A DNA stretch of 64,000 nucleotides from Enhydrobacter sp. (lineage in GTDB: Bacteria > Pseudomonadota > Alphaproteobacteria > Reyranellales > Reyranellaceae). The notes beneath the pieces were generated by a model that worked only from the letters and a program-made list of their open reading frames with translations, was not told the origin of the DNA and searched no databases. Of this stretch, positions 26,410-34,894 are shown piece after piece. Position numbers and translations under genes: made by a program. Numbering within the stretch: the first letter of the stretch is position 1; every line of letters begins with the position of its first letter. The stretch covers positions 5,327,001 through 5,391,000 of the forward strand of contig NZ_CP126889.1 in the NCBI RefSeq assembly GCF_030246845.1, given 5' to 3'.

Positions 26410-26781
26410 ATGCCCCTCGAGGATTGGGAAGCGTTTCAGGAAGCCCATCACCGCCCGCATCTCGTGATTGTCGACCTGCCGAGAAAATCCGACGCCAGGG
26501 CGCGCCGGCTGGGCCTTGCCTTCCTCGAACGGCTCGCCGAGAGGCTCCGCCTGCCCGGCCCCTATGCCATGAACATCGACGGCACCGACATCAAGGTCGC
26601 CTTCGAGAGCGACCTCGATGCAAGGCGGTTCGGCGAACCTCTGATGGCACGCCCGCGCGGCAAGGAAGCGGCATGGGCTTCGACTGCGCGCTGCAGCCTC
26701 GATCGTCAGGCGAAGCGCCGGATCACGAACGCGCTGCGTGCGGCCCATCTCAAGCTCGCGAAGCGACCGCCCGACGACTGA
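26410..26781 (+). CDS. Hypothetical protein
   Basis: 123-residue basic protein, not recognised. It contains DLPRKSDARARRLGLAFLERLAERL, then VAFESDLDARRFGEPLMAR and an Arg/Lys-rich C-terminus. No signal or membrane segment. The start MPLEDWEAF is a choice; an upstream in-frame ATG at 26332 exists. The 265 bases before it (26145-26409), shared with the divergent membrane-protein gene, hold no recognisable element. Moderate support: coding-type codon bias, but the opposite strand is open too. Confidence 0.5.
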   Translation: MPLEDWEAFQEAHHRPHLVIVDLPRKSDARARRLGLAFLERLAERLRLPGPYAMNIDGTDIKVAFESDLDARRFGEPLMARPRGKEAAWASTARCSLDRQAKRRITNALRAAHLKLAKRPPDD

Positions 26782-26952
26782 GCGGTCGACGCCGGAACCG
26801 CCGCCGGCGCCGAACGTTTACCGGACAAATCCGCAACGCGGATCGTCGCAGCATCGTCCGTTTCCCATCACGCTGCATGCAAGGCCATGGAACGGACACG
26901 ATCATGCGTGTCTAATTGCGTGCATTCATCGTACAGGACGAGGATCGATCTG

Positions 26953-27813
26953 ATGGTGGCTTTCGGTAGTGCTCTTGTCGAAGCGAAGCAGGCATTGCGC
27001 GCGCTTTGCCCGCAGCCGCTGCTTAACTGGCGCGAGGCCAGGTACTACGGCCGCTACGGCGAGGTCGAGCTCCATCTTCTCGACTGCCTGTGCCGGCCCA
27101 ATGCCGACGCGATCGATGTCGGCGCCAATGACGGCAGCTACATCCACTATCTGCGGCGTCATGTCCCGCGCGTCATCGCCTTCGAGCCGATGCCGAAGTT
27201 CGTCCAGGCCTTGCGCGACAAGTTTCCGCGCGGCGTCGCGGTCGAGGCCGTGGCGCTCTCCGACCGCACCGGCCGCATCGAGCTCAGGATGCCCGTGGTG
27301 GACGGCGTCGCGGTCGAGGGCTGCTGCACCGTGTCGGACCATGCCTCCGCCACCTATCCCGGCCATGTCGGCTTCGAGGTGCCGATGGACCGGCTCGACA
27401 ATGTCTATCGGGGCGACGTCGGCTTCATCAAGATCGACGTCGAGGGCCACGAGCAGGCCGTGCTCGACGGCGCCATCGAGACGGTGCGGCGCTGCCGGCC
27501 GCGTATGCTGGTCGAGGTGCTGGACAGGCTGTCGCCGGGCGGGATCGAACGGGCGCGCGCCTATTTCGACGCGCTCGATTACGTCGGCTACTTCGTCCAT
27601 GACGGCTTCCTGAAGCCGATCGGGCAATTCTCGATCGAGCGCATGCAGAACCCGGCAGACTATCCCGATCTCGTGGCGCCCTTGACCGCCCGCCGTCGCT
27701 TCGACCGCTTCATCTACAACTTCATCTTCCTGCCGCGCGAGGACGCCGAGCCCGTCGTGGCGGCGCTGGCCGACCGTCTGGCGACGCTGCGCGAGGAGGA
27801 CGCCTCGGACTAG
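26953..27813 (+). CDS. FkbM-family SAM-dependent methyltransferase
   Basis: 286-residue methyltransferase with the SAM motif IDVGANDGSYIHYLRRHVPRVIAFEP, a post-motif VGFIKIDVEGHEQAVLDGA and LVEVLDR, all characteristic of FkbM O-methyltransferases, often acting on sugars or polyketides. A GAGG site precedes ATG 26953. It lies 1.9 kb from rfbB, so a surface-glycan role is plausible but unproven. Confidence 0.9.
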   Translation: MVAFGSALVEAKQALRALCPQPLLNWREARYYGRYGEVELHLLDCLCRPNADAIDVGANDGSYIHYLRRHVPRVIAFEPMPKFVQALRDKFPRGVAVEAVALSDRTGRIELRMPVVDGVAVEGCCTVSDHASATYPGHVGFEVPMDRLDNVYRGDVGFIKIDVEGHEQAVLDGAIETVRRCRPRMLVEVLDRLSPGGIERARAYFDALDYVGYFVHDGFLKPIGQFSIERMQNPADYPDLVAPLTARRRFDRFIYNFIFLPREDAEPVVAALADRLATLREEDASD

Positions 27814-27874
27814 GGAATCGTCGCCGGCAAAAGGCCGGCACTGTGGCCTGATACGCCGCATCGGAGGCTCGGCA

Positions 27875-28051
27875 ATGGAAAAGTTCCTGGCCTCTCCGTA
27901 CTGCAAGATCCTCGTGCTGTGCTTCGTCCTGCTGGTCATCCTGGGCTTCGGCTACCATGTCGCCCACAATCTGCGGCTGGCGCGTCAGCAGCAGCCGCCG
28001 GCGGAGGCCCCGGCGCCACAAAGCGACACCGTCGTGCCGCAGTCGCGCTGA
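27875..28051 (+). CDS. Small single-pass membrane protein
   Basis: 58 residues: short N-terminus (MEKFLASPYCK), one strong membrane helix (ILVLCFVLLVILGFGY), then a Gln/Pro/Ala-rich tail. A GGAGG ribosome site eight bases upstream supports translation. First of three small envelope genes in a row. No family recognised. Confidence 0.65.
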   Translation: MEKFLASPYCKILVLCFVLLVILGFGYHVAHNLRLARQQQPPAEAPAPQSDTVVPQSR

Positions 28052-28129
28052 GACGCGGGGCCACAGGCCCCCGCAACCGCCTGGCCATGGCCACGTTGCC
28101 AACCATGTTCCCATCGAGGAGACGCGACC

Positions 28130-28294
28130 ATGAAGGCGTTTGTCTGCCTGGCTGTCGTGTCAGTGGCGCTTGCGGCGTGTGGCTTCCACAGCGAGACCGT
28201 GGTCGAGAAGCGGACTCCGTCGACCGCCGTTGTCGTTCCCAACAACCCGCCCCCTCCGCCGCCGACGACGGTTTACGTTCCATCACGCTACTGA
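28130..28294 (+). CDS. Small putative lipoprotein
   Basis: 54 residues with a signal peptide ending in the lipobox LAAC (VALAACGFHS). The mature part has VVEKRTPSTAVVVPNN, a run of six prolines and ends VYVPSRY. GAGGAG precedes the ATG. Likely outer- or inner-membrane lipoprotein; function unknown. Confidence 0.7.
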   Translation: MKAFVCLAVVSVALAACGFHSETVVEKRTPSTAVVVPNNPPPPPPTTVYVPSRY

Positions 28295-28403
28295 GGCGGC
28301 CGACGGACATACGGACGGCCACCGCTTTGCTACAGGCGAAGCCGGGGCGGTCGCGGCAGAGTCCTTCGACGGCGGCGAGGTTGCAACGGCAGTGAGGTTG
28401 GCG

Positions 28404-28715
28404 ATGACCAGGATCCTGGCACTCGCGCTGGGCGTCGCGCTCGGCATGATCACGGTGGCTCAGGCGCAGCAACAGAGGGATATGACGACACGCTCGCGCC
28501 CGTCGTCGCTGGGGTCGGGCCTGCCGGGTTTGGGCAATCCCGGAACAGATTCCGGCACCGGCAATTCGGCGCCCGGCGGCTCGTCGCTCTCGACATCGAT
28601 GCCCGGCAGCACGATTCCGATGGGGGCGGCCACGCAAGGCGGCGGGGCGCGGCCGTCGCTCGGCCCCGATCTCGGTCCTGATCTCAAGGACAGCCTGACG
28701 ATGCCAATGAACTGA
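28404..28715 (+). CDS. Small secreted Gly/Ser/Pro-rich protein
   Basis: 103 residues. Signal peptide MTRILALALGVALGMITVAQAQ, then a low-complexity mature part with SGLPGLGNPGTDSGTG-type stretches and a paired GPDLGPDL near the end. GAGG upstream. Not recognised; probably an unstructured periplasmic or exported protein. Confidence 0.65.
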   Translation: MTRILALALGVALGMITVAQAQQQRDMTTRSRPSSLGSGLPGLGNPGTDSGTGNSAPGGSSLSTSMPGSTIPMGAATQGGGARPSLGPDLGPDLKDSLTMPMN

Positions 28716-28836
28716 GGCGGCTCGACAAGGCGGCCGGCTCGGCGCAGGCAGGCTGCAGCAAGATTGGCGGCAAAGGCCGCGGCGGACGGCAGACTTTCCC
28801 GAACGACCGGTGCTAGGGGTGGGGTCGGAGGACCCC

Positions 28837-29811
28837 ATGATCGAAAGACGCCTGCTTCTCACCGCGGCCGCGGCCGCCCTCGGCACTGCAAACCTGCCGG
28901 TGTGCGGCCGGGCGGAGCCGGCTTGGCCCAGCAAGCCGTTGCGCGTCATCGTCGGCTTCTCGGCCGGCTCGACGCCGGACCTGATCGCCCGCACCATCGG
29001 CGATCCGCTCTCGCAGCTCATCGGCCAGCCGGTCGTCGTGGAGGACAAGCCGGGCGCCAGCGGCAACATCGCCGCTGCCATGGTCGCCGAGGCGCACGAC
29101 GAGCACACGGTGGGCGCGATGATCAACCTCAACCTCACCATCGCGCACATCCTCAACCCCGACCTGGTCTACGATCCGCGCCGCGATCTCGCGCCGATCT
29201 GCCTGGTCGGCACCACGCCCTTCGTGCTGGCGATCAGCCCTAAATGGGCCAAGCAGAAGGCCGGCCTCGACCAGCTCCGCGCCGCCGGCAGCAAGCTGAA
29301 CTACGGCTCGGTCGGCATCGGCTCGATGGCCCATCTCGGCATGGAGCTGCTGGCGGACAAGCTCGGCATCAAGCCGACGCATGTCCCCTATCCCGGCAAC
29401 CCCAAGGTGCTGGCAGCCCTCGCGGCCAACGAGATCGATCTCGCCTTCATACCGGCGGGCATCACCATGCAACAGGTGCGGGCCGGCACTGTCGGCGCGC
29501 TCGCCATCGCCTCGGCCAAGCGCAGCGAGCTCGCACCCGGCGTGCCGACGCTGGCCGAGCTCGGCGTGCCGGACGTCGAGATCGAGGGCTGGGTCGCCAT
29601 CGCCGCGTCCGCCCATATGGCCGAGGCGCACCGGAAGAAGCTCGAGACCCTGACGCTCCAGGTGCTGAACACGCCGGACGTGCGCAAACAGCTCACCCGG
29701 CAGGGATGGGACATCGCCGCCATGCCTTCCGCCGCCTTCGCCCACCGCCTCGAGACCGAGACCGCAATGCTGTCCAGGATCATCAAGGCGCAGAACATCC
29801 ACGTGAACTAG
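28837..29811 (+). CDS. Tripartite tricarboxylate transporter substrate-binding protein (Bug family)
   Basis: 324-residue periplasmic binding protein. After a signal with MIERRLLLTAAAAALG, the Bug hallmarks appear: WPSKPLRVIVGFSAGSTPDLIAR, VEDKPGASGNIAA, LNYGSVGIGSMAHLGMELL and PTLAELGVPDVE. The ligand is likely a carboxylate. A GGAGG site precedes the ATG by six bases. No TctA/TctB membrane genes are nearby, which is common for expanded Bug families. Followed by repeat A5. Confidence 0.93.
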   Translation: MIERRLLLTAAAAALGTANLPVCGRAEPAWPSKPLRVIVGFSAGSTPDLIARTIGDPLSQLIGQPVVVEDKPGASGNIAAAMVAEAHDEHTVGAMINLNLTIAHILNPDLVYDPRRDLAPICLVGTTPFVLAISPKWAKQKAGLDQLRAAGSKLNYGSVGIGSMAHLGMELLADKLGIKPTHVPYPGNPKVLAALAANEIDLAFIPAGITMQQVRAGTVGALAIASAKRSELAPGVPTLAELGVPDVEIEGWVAIAASAHMAEAHRKKLETLTLQVLNTPDVRKQLTRQGWDIAAMPSAAFAHRLETETAMLSRIIKAQNIHVN

Positions 29812-29820
29812 CGCTCTGGA

Positions 29821-29894
29821 AAGGATCCCTCGGCTTCGCCTCGGGATGACACTAACAAATATTCGTGTCATCCCGAGCGCAGCGAGAGATCTTT
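29821..29894. repeat. Dispersed repeat family A, copy A5
   Basis: Inward topology like A1 (AAGGATCCC left outer, ATCTTT right outer, GATGACAC/GTGTCATC facing the spacer). It lies between tandem genes. Confidence 0.88.
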
Positions 29895-29914
29895 GACCCA
29901 TCCTTTGGATATCC

Positions 29915-31183
29915 ATGACGGTCGATAACTATGACGTCGCCGTGGCGGGCGGCGGCAGCGCGGGCGTGGCGGCGGCGGTCGCGGCGGCGCGGACCGGCGC
30001 ACGGACCGTGCTGGTCGAGAGGGCGGGCTGCCTCGGCGGCGCCTCGACCCTGCGCAACGTCCTCACCTATTGCGGGCTCTATACGCTGGGCGAGACGCCG
30101 CGCCAGGCGGTGGCCGGCATCGCCGAGGAGGTGCTGCAAGGCCTGCGCCGGCTGGGCGCGGTGACCGGGCCGCAGCGCCATCGCGGCGTGTTCGTCGTGT
30201 TCGATCCCGAAGGCGTGAAGCGTGTGCTCGACGTCCTCTGCCAGGACGCGGGCGTGGACGTGCTGCTGCATGCCTTCGTCACCGGCGCCACGCGCGCCGG
30301 CGACCGCATCGCCGATCTTTCCTACCACGGCCATGCGGGACCGAAGACCATTCGGGCCAAGGCTTTCGTCGATGCGAGCGGCGAGGGCGACCTCGCCTGG
30401 CTGGCGGGCGCCTCGACGCGCTACGGCAACGACGGCGCGGTCAATCTCGGCACGCTGGCCACGCGCTTCGGCGGCATCCCGCCCGAGGTCGTCATCACCG
30501 CCGACCAGCTCGGCGCCGCCGTGCAGGCCGCACGCAGCCGTGGCAAAGGCCCGTTCAGCAAGGACAAGAGCGTCATCACGCGGCTCCCGCTCTCGGGCGA
30601 TATCGTCTGCAACCTCGCCTCGGAAGACTACGATCCGCGCGACACGCGCGGCATGAGCGCCGCCGAACGCCGTGGCCGCGAGCAGGCCTGGGCCTATCTC
30701 GAAGTGATCCGCGGGCTTCCCGGCTGCGAGAAGGCCTATCTCGCCTCGACCGGTCCCGACTTCGGCACGCGCGAGTCGCGCCATATCGATGGGCGCTACC
30801 AGCTCACCTGGCAGGACGTGGTGGCCGGCAAGGAGATGAGCGACGGCATCGCGCTCGGCGCCTGGGGCGTCGAATGGCACGACCGCCGGACATTCGAAAG
30901 CAGCTTCGTCTATCCGCCCGACATGGGCGTCTACGAGATTCCGCTCGGCTGCCTGATGAGCATCGACACGCCCAACCTGTTCGCCGCCGGCCGCATCGCC
31001 GACGGCGACCGGAAGGCAGGCGCCAGCCTGCGTGTCATGGGCACCGCCTTCGCCACCGGCCAGGCGGCCGGCGTGGCGGCGGCGCAGTTCGCCCGGCACG
31101 GGCGCATCGACGCCGACGAGGTGCGGGCCATCCTGCGCGCCGGCGGCGCCCTGATCGAGCGGACGCAGCTGCCCGCACACTGA
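29915..31183 (+). CDS. FAD-dependent oxidoreductase (FAD_oxidored family)
   Basis: 422-residue flavoprotein. The Rossmann site VAGGGSAGVAAAVAAARTGA begins at residue 10, followed by CLGGASTLRNVLTYCGLY, typical of the FAD_oxidored (PF12831-like) family. A second dinucleotide motif, LFAAGRIADGDRKAGASLRVMGTAFATGQAAG, is near the C-terminus. The Cys pair around CLGG and TYC may be redox-active. Substrate unknown. No clear ribosome site. Confidence 0.88.
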   Translation: MTVDNYDVAVAGGGSAGVAAAVAAARTGARTVLVERAGCLGGASTLRNVLTYCGLYTLGETPRQAVAGIAEEVLQGLRRLGAVTGPQRHRGVFVVFDPEGVKRVLDVLCQDAGVDVLLHAFVTGATRAGDRIADLSYHGHAGPKTIRAKAFVDASGEGDLAWLAGASTRYGNDGAVNLGTLATRFGGIPPEVVITADQLGAAVQAARSRGKGPFSKDKSVITRLPLSGDIVCNLASEDYDPRDTRGMSAAERRGREQAWAYLEVIRGLPGCEKAYLASTGPDFGTRESRHIDGRYQLTWQDVVAGKEMSDGIALGAWGVEWHDRRTFESSFVYPPDMGVYEIPLGCLMSIDTPNLFAAGRIADGDRKAGASLRVMGTAFATGQAAGVAAAQFARHGRIDADEVRAILRAGGALIERTQLPAH

Positions 31184-31567
31184 CGCCGACCGTCCGCTCG
31201 CAGATATGCAAGAACGCAGCGACATCCGCCTTTCGGCCTGTGTTACATGACGGCTCAAGAACAGCCGACTACGAGTTGTTCTCGATGAATTTTCCATCAC
31301 CTGTTTTTTTCATGGGACAGACATTGTTCATCTCGGATCGAGATTCGTAGTTCAGGACAGCGCCTGCCCGCCAACGCCGGCACGACCGGCCATTGAGGGC
31401 AACCGCTCCTTCGTTGCACCGAGACACCGGCCGCCTGGATCGACCGGTCAGGATTCAAAAGACGTTCGTAAATGTCGGCCGACCGAGCGGAGGGCGCATC
31501 ACGCCCACCGTGCGCGCCGCCGCCATGCCGAACGACCCCGCGCCACTCATTTCCCGTCAGCACCGCC
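31184..31567 (+). other. 384-base non-coding leader of the type I secretion cassette
   Basis: No gene recognised. It contains an AT-richer patch (about 31255-31350) unlike its surroundings and the inverted repeat at 31330-31344, so it most likely holds the promoter of the secretion cassette. Confidence 0.45.
31330..31344 (+). promoter_or_regulatory. Candidate operator upstream of the secretion cassette
   Basis: ATCTCG-GAT-CGAGAT, perfect 6-base arms, in the AT-richer part of the leader. Confidence 0.35.
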
Positions 31568-34500
31568 ATGAGCACCGATCTCACCACCATCGCCAGCACC
31601 GACGTTACCGGCACCGACACGCCGCACCTCCTGCAGGAGTCTACCGGTCCCGGGCCGGCCGCCACGACCACGCCCAGCGCCAGCCCGGCGGCAGCCACGA
31701 CCGATCTCGGCGCGATGCTGAGCGCCGCCATCGCCGGCGGCTACGTCGCCCATGCCTCCGGCGGCACTTTCATCGTGACCACGCCGATCGTCATCCACAT
31801 CGACAGCACCATCCAGGGTCCGCTGGGCATCGACCTCGGCGGCGCAACGATCATCTCGCAGGTCACGGGCGGCGCGCCGGTCATCGAGATCGATGTCGGT
31901 CCGGGCGTCGATCAGCGCTACCTGACGCTGTCCAATTTCACCCTCCAGGGCAACGGGCAGGAGGGTGACGGCATCAAGATCGTGGCCGACGGCAATGACC
32001 GCTGGATCTACAACTGGCATATCGACAACGTCACCGTGAACCATGTCGGCGGCTACGGCCTCGACGTGCAGGGCAGCGTCTCCGAGGGCCTGGTCTCCAA
32101 CTCCTCCATGAACGGCAATGGGGCCGGCGGCGCCTACTTCTCGCACAGCCCGAACGGCGGCATCACCAGCGCCCTGCACTGGTTCGGCGGCGGCTTCGAG
32201 GGCAATGGCGGCGACGGCCTCGTCCTCGACAACGGCGCCCGCGACATGAGCGTCGACGGCGTCGATTTCGCCGACAACCACGGCGTCGGCATCAGCGCCG
32301 CCTCGGGCATCACCTCGGTCACCGACAGCACGTTCCACGACAACCAGGGCGAGGGCATCTGGTTCCAGGGCTTCGGCAATTTCAACGACAACACCTTCAC
32401 GAGCTCGGGCTCGCAGACGCTGGGCATCAAGGGCTACCTCGACGGCAATGCGACCCTCGTCGGCAACACCAGCAGCTATACCGGCGCCGGCCCCGATCCC
32501 ACCGCGCTGGCCGATCTGCAGGGCCACGGGCAGGTGTTCGCCACCGGCGACAGCGCCGCGCTGGTCACCGGGGCCAATGTCGGCGTGACCACGCCGGAGG
32601 ACGGCAGCCCCGCCCATGTCGTCACGAGCGATCAGGGTGTCGCCCTGCCCGCCCTGGCGCCGATCACCGCGGCCACGACCGCCCCCGTGCCCGACAGCAA
32701 CGGAACGGGACCGCTCGAGGGCGCGCTCGAGGCCGCGATGGCGGGCGGCTACGTGGCGCATCTCGACGCCCCCGCCTACACCGTCGATTCGCCCATCGTC
32801 ATCAACGTCACCAGCGCCGACCAGGGGACGTTCGGCATCGATCTCGGCGGCGCCCGGATCCTGTCGCAGGTCGCCGGCGGCGAGCCGGTGATCGAGATCG
32901 TGGTCGCCCCGGGCGTCCATCTGAGCTCGCTCACGCTGTCGAACTTCTCGATCCAGGGCAATTTCGTCGAGGGCGACGGCATCAAGATCGTGGCCGACGG
33001 CGCCGACCGTGGCATCGGCACCCTCATCGTCGACAACGTGAATGTCGAGCACGTGGGCGGGATCGGGCTCGACGTCATCGGCAACGTGTCGCACGGGCAG
33101 ATCGCCAACTCCTGGATGAACGGCAATCTGCAGGGCGGCGCGCGCTTTGCCGGCAGCCCGGCCGGTGGCGTGGCCGGCGACCTTGCCTGGGAGGGCGGCG
33201 GCTTTCGCCTGAACGGCGTCGCCGGCATGATCCTCGACAACGGCACGCACGACATGGTCGTGAAGGGCGCCTACTTCGTGGACAATCGCGGTCCCGGCAT
33301 CGCCGCCACGTCCGGAATCACGCTGGTGCAGGAAAGCGGCTTCGAGAACAATGTCGACGCCGGCGCGATCGTCAACGGCCCGGCCAACTTCACCGATGTC
33401 AGCTTCTCCACCTGGGGCCCGCAGAGGATGTCCGTCGGCGGCTACCTGTCGGACGACAAGGTTACCCTGACCGGGGTCGGCAACGAGTATTACGGCTCGG
33501 GCGCGGACCCGACGGTGGTCGCGAACTTCCAGGGCAGCGGCACGGTCGCGGTCTCCGGCACGGGCACCGTCGTCACCGGTCCGGACGTCGCGGTGACCGG
33601 CGGCAGCCCGGTGCTGGATGGCTCGTTGCCGACCGACCCTGTCACCGTTCCCGAAGTCACGGCGGGGCTGGCGAACGACACGGGAACCTTCGCGACCGAC
33701 CATGTCACCGCCGACGCCACACTCGTGGGCGCGGCCGAGGCCGGCGCCGTCGTGCATTTCACGGTCGACGGCAACCCGATTGCCGAAACCGCGACCGCCG
33801 ACGCCCACGGCGCCTGGTCGTACATGCCGGTCGGCCTCGCGGACGGCGTGCACACGATCGTGGCCAGCGAGACCAATGCCGCCGGCACCGGCTCGGCCTC
33901 CCTCACCTTCACCCTCGATACCACGGCGCCGGCCCTGACCGGCACGTTCGCCGGCGACGGCTCCGCTCCGGAGCTGACGGGGACGGGCGATGCCGACGCC
34001 ACGGTGCACTTCACCGTCGACGGCGGCGCCATCGCCGCGACCGCGATCGCCGATTCGAGTGGCGCCTGGTCCTTCACGCCGACGGGCCTCGCCGACGGCG
34101 CCCATATCGTGGTCGCGAGCGAGACCGATGCCGCCGGCAACACCGGCAGCGTCTCGCTCGCCTTCACGCTGCAGCCCCATCCCGAGGCCCCGGTGATCAC
34201 CGGCATGGCTCCCGGCGACGGCATCGTGACGCTGAGCGGCAGCGGCGTGGCGGCGGGCGATGTCGTCGAATTCTACGACGGCAACAGCTGGATCGGCTGG
34301 ACGAGGACCGACGCCGGCGGGCACTGGAGCTACGCTGCGTCGGCCGCCCCCGACGCACAGCATACGTTCGGCATCAACGAGTACGCCGCCAACGGCGTGC
34401 TCCACGGCGCCAACAAGGCGATCCTGGGCAGCACCGGGACCGACACGCTCGCCGGCACGACCGGCAACGACTTCATCCATGCCAACGCCGGCAACGACAC

Positions 34501-34894
34501 GATCGTGGGCGGCGGCGGCGCCGATACGCTGACGGCAGGGCCGGGCAAGGTGACGTTCGCCTACCACGCCACGTCGGACTCGACACCCGGCGCGGCCGAC
34601 ACGATCACCGACTTCCGGTCCGGCGCCGACAAGATCGACTTCACCGCCATCGCCGGGATCGAGGCGGCCGGCGGCGTTCCGCAGTTCCAGGGCGACATCA
34701 CCGGCAGCGGGAACCTGACCTTGAACGCGCACAGCGTCGCCTACCTCGAGGCCGGCGGGAACACGCACGTCCTCGTCAATACGACCAACGCCGCGCAGAC
34801 CGTGACGGCGTCGGACATGCATGCGGCGGACATGGAGATCACGCTGGTAGGGGTGCATCTCGGCCTCACCGCGACCGACTTCCATCACAGTTGA
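31568..34894 (+). CDS. Large secreted beta-helix / Ig-like / RTX protein (type I secretion substrate)
   Basis: 1108 residues, no N-terminal signal, acidic, Gly/Asp/Thr-rich. Two homologous right-handed beta-helix modules (about 45-350 and 382-685) share GGYVAH, GIDLGGA, LTLSNF and GDGIKIVADG landmarks. Two Ig-like repeats (about 690-870) share VHFTVDG-AIA and GAWSF-P-GLADG. A further carbohydrate- or adhesion-like segment follows, then RTX nonapeptides GTTGNDFIHANAGNDTIVGGGGADTL (two overlapping stretches, about 958-985) and a serralysin-type C-terminus (ITDFRSGADKIDFTAI). Directly followed by an ABC exporter and HlyD adaptor, so export by type I secretion is well supported. Likely surface adhesin or glycan-acting protein; no catalytic residues identified. 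Confidence 0.85.
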   Translation: MSTDLTTIASTDVTGTDTPHLLQESTGPGPAATTTPSASPAAATTDLGAMLSAAIAGGYVAHASGGTFIVTTPIVIHIDSTIQGPLGIDLGGATIISQVTGGAPVIEIDVGPGVDQRYLTLSNFTLQGNGQEGDGIKIVADGNDRWIYNWHIDNVTVNHVGGYGLDVQGSVSEGLVSNSSMNGNGAGGAYFSHSPNGGITSALHWFGGGFEGNGGDGLVLDNGARDMSVDGVDFADNHGVGISAASGITSVTDSTFHDNQGEGIWFQGFGNFNDNTFTSSGSQTLGIKGYLDGNATLVGNTSSYTGAGPDPTALADLQGHGQVFATGDSAALVTGANVGVTTPEDGSPAHVVTSDQGVALPALAPITAATTAPVPDSNGTGPLEGALEAAMAGGYVAHLDAPAYTVDSPIVINVTSADQGTFGIDLGGARILSQVAGGEPVIEIVVAPGVHLSSLTLSNFSIQGNFVEGDGIKIVADGADRGIGTLIVDNVNVEHVGGIGLDVIGNVSHGQIANSWMNGNLQGGARFAGSPAGGVAGDLAWEGGGFRLNGVAGMILDNGTHDMVVKGAYFVDNRGPGIAATSGITLVQESGFENNVDAGAIVNGPANFTDVSFSTWGPQRMSVGGYLSDDKVTLTGVGNEYYGSGADPTVVANFQGSGTVAVSGTGTVVTGPDVAVTGGSPVLDGSLPTDPVTVPEVTAGLANDTGTFATDHVTADATLVGAAEAGAVVHFTVDGNPIAETATADAHGAWSYMPVGLADGVHTIVASETNAAGTGSASLTFTLDTTAPALTGTFAGDGSAPELTGTGDADATVHFTVDGGAIAATAIADSSGAWSFTPTGLADGAHIVVASETDAAGNTGSVSLAFTLQPHPEAPVITGMAPGDGIVTLSGSGVAAGDVVEFYDGNSWIGWTRTDAGGHWSYAASAAPDAQHTFGINEYAANGVLHGANKAILGSTGTDTLAGTTGNDFIHANAGNDTIVGGGGADTLTAGPGKVTFAYHATSDSTPGAADTITDFRSGADKIDFTAIAGIEAAGGVPQFQGDITGSGNLTLNAHSVAYLEAGGNTHVLVNTTNAAQTVTASDMHAADMEITLVGVHLGLTATDFHHS

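Noticed and set aside
31547..34888. Very long open frame opposite the RTX protein gene
   Set aside because: The plus strand has clear domain repeats and RTX motifs; the minus-strand product is low-complexity shadow.
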